DNA from: Pseudonocardia sp. DSM 110487
GTDB lineage: Bacteria > Actinomycetota > Actinomycetes > Mycobacteriales > Pseudonocardiaceae
DNA length: 64,000 nucleotides
Assembly: GCF_019468565.1 (NCBI RefSeq)
Contig: NZ_CP080521.1
Coordinates: 1,860,001-1,924,000 of the forward strand
Direction of reading: 5' to 3'
Made by a program: the position numbers and the translations under genes. Positions 1 to 8,280 of this stretch are shown in pieces (the stretch's first letter is position 1; each line of letters begins with the position of its first letter). Under the pieces are notes generated by a model. The model searched no databases. It worked only from the letters and a program-made list of their open reading frames with translations, and was not told where the DNA came from.

Positions 1-557
1 ACGCGCCGCGTTCGTCGAGGAACGTCAGTACGGAGAGCCGGTCCTCGCGGTTCATGAGCGCGACGGTCTTGCCGGTCTGCTCGATCGCGCCGTCGATGAG
101 CTTCTCGAGCACCTCGCTGATGTCGGAGGCGAAGACCTCCTCGTCGCGAGCGGTGGCGTCGTCGACGGCCGGGCGCAGGGCGGCGTCGAGGGCGGCGCGC
201 GCCGCCTGCAGCGGCGTGAGGTCGACGTTGATGCAGAGGGCCGCGATCACGTGCCCGTCGGCGCCGCGGAAGTAGACCGACGACGAACGCAGCTCGCGTC
301 CGTCGCCCGTGCGGCCCTTGTACCCGTACTCGTCGTGGTCTTCGGCCTCGCGGCGGAGCAGTTCGAGGCCGCGGTTCGTGGACGGCCCGCCGACCGCGCG
401 CCCCGTGACGTGCCCGTTCTCGATCGCGACGATCGTGCGCTCCACGTCGCGCTTCGACAGGTCGTGCAGCACCACCTCGCAGTGCGGGCCGACGGCGGCC
501 GCGATCGCCTTCATGATCGGCTCCAGCGTGGGCAGGAGACCCTGCGGCGTGCTCATC
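1..557 (-). CDS. YheO/DauR-type PAS-HTH transcriptional regulator (partial, C-terminus beyond the edge)
   Basis: Reading leftward from an ATG at 557, 185 codons remain open to the window edge. The protein starts MSTPQGLLPTLEPIMKAIAA and contains HDLSK (about residues 30-34) and GHVTGR (about 47-52), which fit the YheO-type PAS domain. A linker and the start of the expected C-terminal helix-turn-helix follow from about residue 150. The best-known relative is DauR of Pseudomonas, a repressor of D-arginine catabolism. Here the gene diverges from a transporter-D-amino-acid enzyme-RidA operon, so control of that operon is the natural inference. The ligand is unknown. The 3' end is missing. Confidence 0.8.
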
Positions 558-577
558 GAGAAATTCTGTTCGGGTCC

Positions 578-592
578 TTGACTTGTTGTCAA
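578..592. promoter_or_regulatory. TTGAC-N5-GTCAA inverted repeat between divergent genes
   Basis: A perfect 5-bp inverted repeat with a 5-base spacer sits in the 57-base gap between the divergent regulator (start 557) and transporter (start 615). It is the only clear symmetry in the gap, so it is a candidate operator for the YheO-type regulator. The left arm could also serve as a -35 element. No convincing -10 is seen for either direction. Confidence 0.4.
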
Positions 593-614
593 ACGTCCTC
601 GCAGACTCCCGGAG

Positions 615-1916
615 ATGGCCCAGACCGCGGAGACGGACCGCTCGACCCTGCGCCGGGTCGGCTTCTCCAGCTTCATCGGCGCGATGATCGAGTGGTACGA
701 CTTCTTCCTGTACGGCCAGGCGGCCGCGCTCGTGTTCGGCCAGGTGTTCTTCCCTGGTGAGGATCCGCTGGTCGGCACGCTCGCCGCCTTCGCGACGTTC
801 GCCGTGGGGTTCGGCGCGCGGCCGATCGGCGGCGTGATCTTCGGCCACCTCGGCGACCGCATCGGTCGCAAGTCGGCGCTCGTCGCCACGCTCTTCCTGA
901 TGGGCATCGCGACGTTCCTGATCGGCTGCCTCCCGACGCACGCGGCGATCGGGGTGTGGGCCCCGATCCTGCTCGTCGTGCTGCGGCTGCTGCAGGGCGT
1001 CGCCGCCGGCGGCGAGTGGGGCGGCGCGGTGCTCATGCTGACCGAGCACGCTCCGGTGCGCCGGCGCGGCTTCTACGGCGCCTGGCCGCAGATGGCGTCC
1101 TCGGCCGCGCTGATCCTCGCCACCGGGCTGATGTACGGGATGTCGGAGGCGCTCGGGGAAGAGCAGTTCCTGACGTGGGGCTGGCGGGTGCCGTTCCTCC
1201 TGTCGTTCCTGCTGATCCCCATCGGGATCTTCATCCGGCTGCGGATCCCCGAGTCGCCCGAGTTCGAGCGGGTCAAGAAGGCGAAGCAGATCGTGAAGCG
1301 CCCGGTGGTCGATGCGGTGCGCACCGAGTGGCGCTCGATCCTGCTGGTGATCGGGATGCGCGTGGCGGAGAACGTCTGTGGCTACCTGGTGTCGGTGTTC
1401 GCGCTCTCGTACGCCACGAACAACCTGGGCCTGGCCGCGAGCCTCGGCCTGCTCGCCAACATGCTCGCCGCAGGCGTGCAGTTCGTGATCACCCCGCTGT
1501 ACGGCGCCCTGTCCGACCGCATCGGCCGCAAGCCGGTCTACCTGCTCGGCGCCGGGCTGCACATCGCGCTCGCGTTCCCGTTCTTCGCGCTGGTGCAGAC
1601 GAGGAGCGTGCCGCTGATCCTCATCGCGTGGGTGCTCGGCTACGCGGTCGCGAACGGGGCGCTGTTCGCCACGCAGCCCGCGTTCTTCTCCGAGCTCTTC
1701 GGCACGAAGGTCCGCTACTCCGGCATCTCGATCGGCTACCAGTTCTCCGCGATGATCGCGGGAGGGCTGGCGCCGTTCGTGGCCACCGGTCTGGTCGCGT
1801 TGGCCGGCGGGGCGACGTGGCCGGTCTCGCTGTACTGGATGGCGGTTGGCCTGATCACGTTCGTCACGACGTTGCTGTGCCGGGAGACGGCGCCGGTAAG
1901 GACTGGACTGCGATGA
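615..1916 (+). CDS. MFS transporter, metabolite:H+ symporter (MHS/ProP-like) family
   Basis: A 433-residue protein with about 12 hydrophobic segments, acting in the cytoplasmic membrane. The start of helix 1 (GAMIEWYDFFLYGQ) and the loop motif GHLGDRIGRK after helix 2 are diagnostic of the MHS branch, which carries organic acids, betaines and amino acids. A second DRIGRK copy follows the midpoint, as expected for the duplicated MFS fold. Its stop overlaps the start of the next gene as ATGA, so the two are translationally coupled. Uptake of a D-amino acid or hydroxylated amino acid is inferred from the neighbours only. The GGAG before the ATG is too close for an ordinary ribosome site, so a leaderless or short-leader start is possible. 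Confidence 0.88.
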   Translation: MAQTAETDRSTLRRVGFSSFIGAMIEWYDFFLYGQAAALVFGQVFFPGEDPLVGTLAAFATFAVGFGARPIGGVIFGHLGDRIGRKSALVATLFLMGIATFLIGCLPTHAAIGVWAPILLVVLRLLQGVAAGGEWGGAVLMLTEHAPVRRRGFYGAWPQMASSAALILATGLMYGMSEALGEEQFLTWGWRVPFLLSFLLIPIGIFIRLRIPESPEFERVKKAKQIVKRPVVDAVRTEWRSILLVIGMRVAENVCGYLVSVFALSYATNNLGLAASLGLLANMLAAGVQFVITPLYGALSDRIGRKPVYLLGAGLHIALAFPFFALVQTRSVPLILIAWVLGYAVANGALFATQPAFFSELFGTKVRYSGISIGYQFSAMIAGGLAPFVATGLVALAGGATWPVSLYWMAVGLITFVTTLLCRETAPVRTGLR

Positions 1917-3121
1917 CCCTCCCCGCGCTCACGCGCAGCGCTGCCGAACCGCTCGGCCCGCATTTCCGCAACCTCCCCGACCACGCCGGAACCGTCGGCT
2001 CGGTCGGCGACATCGGCTGGCACGTCACCGACCTGCTGCTCCCGACGCTGACGCTGCGGCGATCGGCGCTCGACAACAACACGGCGCTGTTCGCGCGGTG
2101 GTGCGCCGACGCAGGCGTCGACCACGCGCCCCACGGAAAGACGACGATGAGCCCGCAGCTCGTCGCCGAGCAGCTCGCGGCGGGCGCGTGGGCCATCACG
2201 GCGGCCACCGTGGCGCAGGCCCGGCTCATGCACGCGTGGGGCGTGCCCCGGGTGGTGCTCGCCAACGAGGTGGTCGACCCGGTCGGGCTGGGCTGGCTGG
2301 CCGCCGCGGACCCGGGCTTCGAGGTGTTCGTCCTCGCCGACGGCATCGCCGGTGTGGATCGGATGTCCGCGGCGATGGCGGACGCGCCCCGGACGCTGCC
2401 CGTGCTCGTCGAGCTGGGGGTACCGGGAGGCCGGGCAGGCGTCCGGACCCGCGACGAGGCGGTCGCGGTCGCGCGCCGGATCGCGGCGGCGCCCGGCCTC
2501 GAGCTGGCCGGCGTCGAGTGCTTCGAGGGCGTCTACCCGCAGGATCGTGCGGAGCGGTCGGTCGCGCAGGTCGACCGGTTCGTCGCGGATCTCGCCGCGC
2601 TGCTCGCCGACGTCGACGGGCTGGCCGGGACGCGCGGGGAGCTCGTGCTCACCGCAGGCGGATCGGCGTACCCCGACCGCGTCGTCGCCGGGTGGCGGGA
2701 ACTGCCGACGCTGTCGCGCCCGGTGCGCAAGGTGGTCCGCTCCGGCGGCTACCTCACCCACGATCACGGGCTTCTCGCCCGGTCCTCTCCGTTCGCGCTG
2801 CGGCCCGCGATGGAACTGTGGGCCTACGTGCTCTCCACCCCCGAGCCCGGCCTCGCGATCTGCGGGTTCGGCAAGCGCGACGCCTCGTACGACGTCGACC
2901 TGCCGATCCCGCTCCGCGGCCCCAGTGGCCCGCTGCGCAGCGCGGGTGTCGAGAAGCTCAACGACCAGCACGCCTTCGTCCGGCACGAGGGCGAGCTCGC
3001 CGTGGGCGACGTCGTCGCCTTCGGCCTGTCCCATCCGTGCACCGCGCTCGAGAAGTGGCCGCTCGTGCCGGTTCTCGATGACGCCGACGCCGTCGTCGGC
3101 GCGGTGCGCACCTACTTCTGA
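1913..3121 (+). CDS. DSD1-type PLP enzyme (D-serine / D-threo-3-hydroxyamino acid dehydratase or D-threonine aldolase family)
   Basis: A 402-residue protein of the fold-type III PLP family with an alanine-racemase-like N-terminal barrel. Lys76 in PHGKTTM is the expected Schiff-base lysine. Near the C-terminus HPC (about residues 374-376) matches the His-x-Cys metal site of the eukaryotic-type D-serine dehydratase domain. The family cleaves or dehydrates D-3-hydroxyamino acids, giving pyruvate or other 2-oxoacids plus ammonia, or an aldehyde plus glycine. The ATG overlaps the transporter stop. RidA follows 12 bases later, which suits a dehydratase because these enzymes release enamine/imine intermediates. 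Dehydratase and aldolase cannot be told apart from the sequence alone. Confidence 0.85.
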   Translation: MTLPALTRSAAEPLGPHFRNLPDHAGTVGSVGDIGWHVTDLLLPTLTLRRSALDNNTALFARWCADAGVDHAPHGKTTMSPQLVAEQLAAGAWAITAATVAQARLMHAWGVPRVVLANEVVDPVGLGWLAAADPGFEVFVLADGIAGVDRMSAAMADAPRTLPVLVELGVPGGRAGVRTRDEAVAVARRIAAAPGLELAGVECFEGVYPQDRAERSVAQVDRFVADLAALLADVDGLAGTRGELVLTAGGSAYPDRVVAGWRELPTLSRPVRKVVRSGGYLTHDHGLLARSSPFALRPAMELWAYVLSTPEPGLAICGFGKRDASYDVDLPIPLRGPSGPLRSAGVEKLNDQHAFVRHEGELAVGDVVAFGLSHPCTALEKWPLVPVLDDADAVVGAVRTYF

Positions 3122-3133
3122 ATCGGAGGACCC

Positions 3134-3514
3134 ATGGCCAAGCGCGCTGTCAGCACCACGGAGGCGGCCCCGCCCGGAGGGCCGTACTCCCAGGCCGTCG
3201 TCGCGGGCGACCACGTCTACCTCGCGGGAGCCGTCCCGACCACGCCCGACGGAACGTGGGTCCGCGGCTCGTTCGAGGAGCAGGCCCGCCAGGTGTTCAC
3301 CAACCTGCAGAAGACAGCGGAGGCGGCGGGCGCGTCGCTGACCGACGCCGTGCGCGTGGGCGTGTACCTGCGCGATTTCGGCGACTTCGAGGCGATGAAC
3401 ACCCTCTTCGCCGAGTTCTTCGGCAAGGAGAACGCGCCGGTGCGCACCACGATCCCGGTGGCCCTCAACGGGTTCGACATCGAGGTGGACGCGATTCTCT
3501 ACACCGGTTCCTGA
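3134..3514 (+). CDS. ridA: RidA family enamine/imine deaminase
   Basis: A 126-residue YjgF/YER057c/UK114 protein, full length for the family. It forms trimers that hydrolyse reactive 2-aminoacrylate-type intermediates to 2-oxoacids. APGGPYSQA-like spacing is visible (residues about 14-20), and an Arg lies in the conserved position of APVRTTIPV. An AGGA-type ribosome site (3125-3129) lies just before the ATG. It is the last gene of the transporter-DSD1 unit, which fits detoxifying the intermediate made by the upstream PLP enzyme. Some RidA subfamilies lack deaminase activity, but the Arg argues for an active one. Confidence 0.9.
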   Translation: MAKRAVSTTEAAPPGGPYSQAVVAGDHVYLAGAVPTTPDGTWVRGSFEEQARQVFTNLQKTAEAAGASLTDAVRVGVYLRDFGDFEAMNTLFAEFFGKENAPVRTTIPVALNGFDIEVDAILYTGS

Positions 3515-3522
3515 CCCTTCGG

Positions 3523-3551
3523 TTGGACATCTAACCGATCGGTCAGCTATC
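3523..3551 (+). promoter_or_regulatory. Promoter region with TetR-type palindromic operator
   Basis: ACCGATCGGT at 3534-3543 is a perfect palindrome. It extends to CTAACCGATCGGTCAG (3531-3546) with one mismatched pair. It lies between a -35-like TTGGAC (3523-3528) and a -10-like AGCTAT, directly before the ABC gene at 3561. The operon contains a TetR gene (5166-5753), so autorepression is the likely role. Confidence 0.55.
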
Positions 3552-3560
3552 GTCGGGCTG

Positions 3561-4439
3561 GTGATCAGCGCCCGGGGGTTGACCAAGCGCTACGGCGCCG
3601 TGCGTGCCGTCGACGACCTGTCGTTCGACGTCACGCCCGGTGCCGTCACCGGTTTCCTCGGCGCGAACGGGGCGGGCAAGTCCACGACGATTCGGATGGT
3701 GCTCGGCCTCGACGCGCCGACGTCCGGCTCGGTCACCGTGGCCGGCCGCTCGTACCGCGACCTCTCGTCACCGCTGCGCGAGGTCGGCGCGCTGCTCGAC
3801 CCGCGGTGCATGCACCCGGGTCGCAGTGCGCGGGCGCACCTGCGGTGGATGGCCGACGCCGCGGGGATCGCGCGGTCGCGCGTCGAGGAGGTGCTCCAGC
3901 TCGTCGGCGTGGCCGATGTCGCCGACCGGCGTGTGGGCACCTTCTCGCTCGGCATGCGCCAGCGGGTGGGCATCGCGGGTGCGCTGCTCGGCGACCCGGG
4001 GGTGCTGCTGCTCGACGAGCCGCTGAACGGGCTCGATCCGGAGGGCATCCGGTGGATCCGCACGCTCCTGCGGGACCTCGCCCGCGAGGGGCGCACGGTG
4101 TTCGTCTCGAGCCACCTCCTGCACGAGATGGAGCAGGTCGCGCAGCGGGTGGTCGTGATCGCGCACGGCAGGCTCGTCGGCGCTGTTGATGTCGACATTC
4201 TCGACGTGGGTCGGGCCGCCACCGTGCGCGTCCGTCCTTCGGACGACCGGCTCGCTGACGCGTTGCGTGCTGCGGGCGCCACCGTGACGCCGATCGAGGA
4301 CGGGCTCGACGTCGCCGGGTTGCCCGCGCAGCGGGTCGGCGAGGTGGCGCTCGCGTGCGGCATCGCGCTCCGTGAGCTCGTCGAGCGGCGCCACGGGCTG
4401 GAGGAGTCGTTCCTCTCCCTGACCGGAGGTGCGGCGTGA
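3561..4439 (+). CDS. ABC transporter ATP-binding protein (DrrA-like)
   Basis: A 292-residue nucleotide-binding domain with Walker A GANGAGKST (about residues 33-41), signature FSLGMRQR, Walker B VLLLDEPLNGLDPEG and a switch His in SSHLLHEM. The architecture matches the DrrA/CcmA group, which pairs with a separate small permease for drug or lipid export. The start is GTG. The stop overlaps the permease start by GTGA. The TetR regulator in the same operon supports an inducible exporter. The substrate cannot be inferred. Confidence 0.9.
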   Translation: MISARGLTKRYGAVRAVDDLSFDVTPGAVTGFLGANGAGKSTTIRMVLGLDAPTSGSVTVAGRSYRDLSSPLREVGALLDPRCMHPGRSARAHLRWMADAAGIARSRVEEVLQLVGVADVADRRVGTFSLGMRQRVGIAGALLGDPGVLLLDEPLNGLDPEGIRWIRTLLRDLAREGRTVFVSSHLLHEMEQVAQRVVVIAHGRLVGAVDVDILDVGRAATVRVRPSDDRLADALRAAGATVTPIEDGLDVAGLPAQRVGEVALACGIALRELVERRHGLEESFLSLTGGAA

Positions 4440-5173
4440 TCCGCGCGGAGTGGACCAAGTTCAGCACCGTGCGGCTCCTGCCGTGGCTCGCCATCGGTGC
4501 GGTGGCGGCATCGCCGCTGGTCGCGCTGCTGCTCGTCGTGAGCCTTCCGGTCACGCAGGGTCGCGGGATCGACGCCGTGCCGCCCGCCGAGGTGGTGGGC
4601 GCCGCCCTGCTCGGTGTCGACGCGGCCGCGATCGTGCTGATGGTGCTCGGCGCGTCGATCGGCGGTTCGGAGTACGCCACCGGCCTGGCGCAGCCGACGT
4701 TCCTGGTGACGCCGCGCCGGGGTCGCGTGGTGCTCGCGAAGGTCGTGGTGACGGCCTCCGTCGCCGGTGCCGTCGCCGCACTGGTCGCTGTGCTCTGCCC
4801 GCTCGTCGCCCAGCTCGCGCTGGTCGGTGCCGGGCTGCCTGCGGCGCTGTTGGACGGCCCGCTCCTGCGGCTCGCTGCGGGCTCGGCGCTGGGGCCGGTG
4901 TTCTACGCCGTGATCGCGCTCGCGGCCGCGCTCGTCCTGCGCAGCACCGGGGGCGGTGTCGCCGTGGCGCTCGCCGTGCTGGCACTGCCGACGGTCACGT
5001 CGTGGATCCCGGGCCTCGACGTCCTCGCGCCCGTCTGGCCCGGTGCGGCGCTGCACGGCGTGTCCGGGGTGGACGAGCACGTGGGCGCAGGCGTGGGTGC
5101 GCTGTCGCTCTTCGCATGGGCCGCGGCCGTCACCTCCGTTGCGATGTGGCAGGTTCGGGTGCGCGATGTCTGA
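4436..5173 (+). CDS. ABC transporter permease
   Basis: A 245-residue integral membrane protein with about six hydrophobic segments and a short cytoplasmic N-terminus (MIRAEWTKFSTVR). This start is typical of ABC-2 permeases that pair with DrrA-like ATPases. The GTG start overlaps the ATPase stop, and the stop overlaps the ATG of the TetR gene, so the three are one translational unit. The transported compound is unknown. Confidence 0.82.
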   Translation: MIRAEWTKFSTVRLLPWLAIGAVAASPLVALLLVVSLPVTQGRGIDAVPPAEVVGAALLGVDAAAIVLMVLGASIGGSEYATGLAQPTFLVTPRRGRVVLAKVVVTASVAGAVAALVAVLCPLVAQLALVGAGLPAALLDGPLLRLAAGSALGPVFYAVIALAAALVLRSTGGGVAVALAVLALPTVTSWIPGLDVLAPVWPGAALHGVSGVDEHVGAGVGALSLFAWAAAVTSVAMWQVRVRDV

Positions 5174-5753
5174 GCCCCGCCACCGCACGTTCACCGAGGA
5201 GGCGCGGCGCCGGCAGATCGTCGACCGGACGATCGAGCTGGTCGCGGAGCGCGGCCCCGCCGCCGCGTCGCTCTCGGCCATCGCCGCCCGTGCGGGGATC
5301 TCGAAGGCCGCCGTCCTCTACCACTTCGCGTCCAAGGACGCGGTGCTCGATGCCACGATGAGCCACGTGCTCGACTCGTACGTCGCGGCCGTGGGGGAGC
5401 GGGTCGACGCCGCCGACGGGCCCGACGGGATGCTCGTGGCATACGTGCGGGGCACCCTCGCGTACATGCGCGACCACCCGACGCACGTCCGCGTGCTGGT
5501 CGAGGGGCTCGTGCGCGACCCGGATGTCGCGGCGCAGCCGAGTCGCTGGCAGTCGGTCGCCGGGATCCTCGCGCAGGGGCAGGAGAGCGGGGTGTTCCGC
5601 GCGTTCGACACCCGCGTGCTCGCGTTGATGATCAACGGCGCTCTCGACGCCGTGGTCGCCGAGTGGATCGCAGCGCCCGATCTCGACCTGGACACCGCGG
5701 CTGCTGAGCTGGAGACCGCGGTGCTGCTCGCCGTCAAGGAGGCAACGACGTGA
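5166..5753 (+). CDS. TetR/AcrR family regulator
   Basis: A 195-residue protein with an N-terminal TetR helix-turn-helix (about residues 15-60, containing SLSAIAARAGISKAAVLYHF) and an all-helical C-terminal ligand domain. The ATG at 5166 lies inside the permease stop overlap. Being third in the operon, it most likely represses the operon through the palindrome at 3534-3543. The ligand is presumably the substrate of the ABC exporter. Confidence 0.88.
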   Translation: MSEPRHRTFTEEARRRQIVDRTIELVAERGPAAASLSAIAARAGISKAAVLYHFASKDAVLDATMSHVLDSYVAAVGERVDAADGPDGMLVAYVRGTLAYMRDHPTHVRVLVEGLVRDPDVAAQPSRWQSVAGILAQGQESGVFRAFDTRVLALMINGALDAVVAEWIAAPDLDLDTAAAELETAVLLAVKEATT

Positions 5754-6403
5754 CCCTCACCGAAGATCTCGTTCTCCTGCTGCTCGACCCCGCCACCGGC
5801 CGGGCGGTCGTGGACAGCACGTCATTCGACCGTGCGATCGGCGGGGCGTTGCTCCTCGACCTCGCCTCCCGCGAGCGCGTCACGGCCGACGGCGACGGCG
5901 CGAGGGCGCGGCTCTCCGTCGTCGGTGGGGCGCCCACCGGCGATCCGCTCCTCGACACGGCGCTCGAGCGGTTGAACAAGCCGGTGCGGGCGCAGAAGGC
6001 CGTCGAGCGGCTTGCCCGCGGCACGCGCACCCCGGTGCTGGAGCGCCTCGCGGAGCGGGGACTGGTGCGCCAGGAGCGCGGCAGGCTGCTCGGCCTCCTC
6101 CCCATCACCACCTGGACAGGTGACGCGGCGAAGGAGCTGCGGGGGCGGGTGGCGGGTGTGCTGCGCGACGGTGCCGAGCCCGCCCCGCACGTGGCCATGC
6201 TGATCTCCCTGATCCATGCGGTGAAGGCCGAGCACAAGGTCGTCGACGGACAGCGGCGCCAGCTGCGCTCCCGCGCGGCCGAGATCGCCGACGGCGAGTG
6301 GGCCGGGCAGGCCGTGCGCAAGGCCGTGCAGGCGGTGCAGACGAGTGTGATGGCCGCGGTGATGGCATCGACGGCCGCCGCGAGCTCGTCGGGCGGCCAG
6401 TGA
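5750..6403 (+). CDS. GPP34 (Golgi phosphoprotein 3-like) domain protein
   Basis: A 217-residue protein with the GPP34 fold. It starts TLTEDLVLLLLDPATGR, has a FDRAIGGALLLDLA helix (about 26-39), the TPVLERLAERGLVRQE segment and LGLLPITTW. The eukaryotic GOLPH3 relatives bind phosphatidylinositol-4-phosphate. Bacterial members are widespread in actinomycetes with unknown function. The GTG start overlaps the TetR stop, tying it to an ABC exporter operon and suggesting a membrane-associated role. No signal peptide or membrane span is seen. Confidence 0.85.
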   Translation: MTLTEDLVLLLLDPATGRAVVDSTSFDRAIGGALLLDLASRERVTADGDGARARLSVVGGAPTGDPLLDTALERLNKPVRAQKAVERLARGTRTPVLERLAERGLVRQERGRLLGLLPITTWTGDAAKELRGRVAGVLRDGAEPAPHVAMLISLIHAVKAEHKVVDGQRRQLRSRAAEIADGEWAGQAVRKAVQAVQTSVMAAVMASTAAASSSGGQ

Positions 6404-6429
6404 ACGATCACGTCGGGCTCGTGCGCGGC

Positions 6430-7284
6430 TCACGCCCTGCCGTGTTCGCGCAGTGTCCGGATGGCGCCGAGGGTGACCACGCCCCGCCACTCGACGGTCT
6501 GGCCTGGCGAGAAGTGCAGGAAGTGGAAATCCCAGCCGCCGTCGTCCAGCTGCTCACGCTCGAGCCGGTCCAGATCGGCCGCGATCGTCTCGTCGCTGAA
6601 CAACGCCCGGCTCGGTGTTCCGGGGCGTGGCGACAGATCGAGAGGCTTGATGTGTTCGTTCTCGATCCCACCCTCGACGGCGACCGTGCCGTCGTCGCGG
6701 ATCGCGGAGCGGAAACGGTCGACGGCCGCCGCGGCGCGGGCGGGGTCGGGTACGGCGTCGAGGAACTGCAGGGCGAACACGACCGTGTAGCCGCCGGGTT
6801 CTTCGATCGCGTCGATCCGGTTCCAGCACCACGTGGTTGCTGTATCCAGCCACGGGTGCCGCACGCCGAGCTGCCACAGCCTGGCCGCGAGCGCGTAGGT
6901 GAGGAAGCCCGCCTCGGGGTTGGGCTCCATCCACGGCGCGCGCGGGTGGCCGGCTGCCGACGGCAACACTGTCGGCGCGCCGCCGTCCGGGTGGGCGATC
7001 GCGTCGATCCAGTCGGCCACCTCGGTGACCATGGAGTCATGCGCGGCGTCGAGGCCGGCGAGCACATCGAGTGCGGACAGCGCCGCCGACGGCTGACTAC
7101 CAGGGCACCGCACGTCGGGCTCCAGCGCGTGGCCGAACCCGCCGTCGGCGTTGCGGTACGCCGCGAGCGCCGTCCGGACGGGCTCGGCGGGCCCGCCGTC
7201 GAGAAGCAGGGCGAGCTGATGCCGCTCCAGGACGCGGGCGTTGGATTCGATGAACTGTCGTGCCGCTTCCAGGTCGATGCTCAT
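6430..7284 (-). CDS. Prenyltransferase/squalene-cyclase-repeat protein, function unknown
   Basis: A 284-residue protein starting MSIDLEAARQFIESNARVLE (ATG at 7284). Repeated short motifs such as NADGGFG (about residues 45-51), FLTYALAARLW and DDGGWDFHF resemble the alpha/alpha-barrel repeats of the prenyltransferase/squalene oxidase superfamily. There is no DXDD cyclase motif, so catalysis as a terpene cyclase is unlikely. It runs convergent to the GPP34 operon, and a Ser/Thr kinase gene lies 10 bases upstream on the same strand. An operon with the kinase is possible. No signal peptide is seen. Confidence 0.7.
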   Translation of the reverse strand: MSIDLEAARQFIESNARVLERHQLALLLDGGPAEPVRTALAAYRNADGGFGHALEPDVRCPGSQPSAALSALDVLAGLDAAHDSMVTEVADWIDAIAHPDGGAPTVLPSAAGHPRAPWMEPNPEAGFLTYALAARLWQLGVRHPWLDTATTWCWNRIDAIEEPGGYTVVFALQFLDAVPDPARAAAAVDRFRSAIRDDGTVAVEGGIENEHIKPLDLSPRPGTPSRALFSDETIAADLDRLEREQLDDGGWDFHFLHFSPGQTVEWRGVVTLGAIRTLREHGRA

Positions 7285-7294
7285 GCACCGGACG

Positions 7295-8188
7295 CTAGGC
7301 GGTTCGGCCCCACACGCAGGCGTACCGCCGGCCCGGCCCGGGATCGGGGGCGAGGAAGCCCGGCAACGGGGGGAGGTCGACGGCGAGCGGCGCCAGCCGG
7401 TCGTGCAGCACGGCCGCGTCGGCCGGCCGGTCGGCCGGGTCCTTCGCGAGCAGGTCGAGCACCACGCGAGCAAGCGCAGGCGGAGCGCCCGGCAGCGGCC
7501 CCGGCGCCTCGCGCACCTGCCGCTCGAAGATCGCGTACGCCGTCTGCCCCGCGAACAGCTGTACGCCGGTGAGCAGCTCGTGCAGCACGCAGCCCAGCGC
7601 GTACAGGTCGCTGCGCGCGTCGGCCATACCGTGCTGCACCTGCTCGGGCGCCATGTAGGACGGCGAGCCGAAGATCTGGCCCATCCGCGTGAACCGCACC
7701 GCGCCCGCGAGGACGGCGAGGCCGAAGTCGAGCACGACGACGCTGCCGTCGGGGCGGAGCATCAGGTTGGACGGGGTGAGATCGCGATGCACGATCTCGA
7801 GGCCGTGCGCCGCGGCGAGCACGGCGGCGGCCTGCGCCCCGATCGCGGCCACCCACGCCGGGGGGAGCGGACCGTGCTCGGCCACGACGTCGGCGACGGT
7901 GACGCCGTCGACGAACTGCATCACCTGGAACAGCCGCTGCTCGTGCATCCCCAGGTCGTAGAGGATCGGCGCACCCGGGTGCTCTAGCCGGGCGAGGATT
8001 CGCGCCTCTCGCACGAACCGCTCCCGCTGCTCGTCGGACCCGCCGGGCAGGTGCAGGAACTTGACGGCGACCCGTCTGCCCAGGTGCGTGTCGAGGCCGT
8101 GGTGAACCGCGCCCATCCCGCCGCGCCCCATGGGGAGGTCGTCGATCTCGTAGCGGTCGGCGATGAGCAACGGTCCCTCCTCCATCAC
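7295..8188 (-). CDS. Soluble serine/threonine protein kinase (Hanks type) with altered catalytic loop
   Basis: A 297-residue protein that is almost entirely kinase domain. It has glycine loop GRGGMGAVHHG (about 21-31), VAVKFL with the ATP lysine, FVREARIL with the alpha-C Glu, HRDLTPSN catalytic loop, DFG in LDFGLA, and GSPSYMAPEQ activation segment. Unlike PknB-type kinases it has no transmembrane span or PASTA repeats. The Lys usually found two residues after the catalytic Asp (HRDLKPxN) is Thr, which may lower or alter activity. The neighbouring prenyltransferase-repeat gene is on the same strand. Confidence 0.88.
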   Translation of the reverse strand: MMEEGPLLIADRYEIDDLPMGRGGMGAVHHGLDTHLGRRVAVKFLHLPGGSDEQRERFVREARILARLEHPGAPILYDLGMHEQRLFQVMQFVDGVTVADVVAEHGPLPPAWVAAIGAQAAAVLAAAHGLEIVHRDLTPSNLMLRPDGSVVVLDFGLAVLAGAVRFTRMGQIFGSPSYMAPEQVQHGMADARSDLYALGCVLHELLTGVQLFAGQTAYAIFERQVREAPGPLPGAPPALARVVLDLLAKDPADRPADAAVLHDRLAPLAVDLPPLPGFLAPDPGPGRRYACVWGRTA

Positions 8189-8242
8189 CCCGGGTCGCGC
8201 TCAGCCTTCCACGGGCGCGGTCCGTGGGGGCATGGGCCGATG

Positions 8243-8274
8243 ATTCCGTCCTTGCGGAGACGGCTGGCTATAGT
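8243..8274 (+). promoter_or_regulatory. IclR gene promoter: candidate box plus leaderless-type -10
   Basis: TATAGT at 8269-8274 lies six bases before the ATG at 8281, the spacing of a leaderless transcript. Upstream, ATTCCGTCCTTGCGGAG (8243-8259) is an imperfect inverted repeat (TTCCG/CGGAG). It closely resembles ATTCGGTCCTGCGGAA upstream of the transporter operon at 9069, so both may bind the IclR protein. No good -35 is seen. Confidence 0.45.
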
Positions 8275-8280
8275 TCCGCT

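Noticed and set aside
4..760. Plus-strand frames at the left edge
   Set aside because: They are shadows of the minus-strand YheO-type regulator, which has the recognisable protein sequence.
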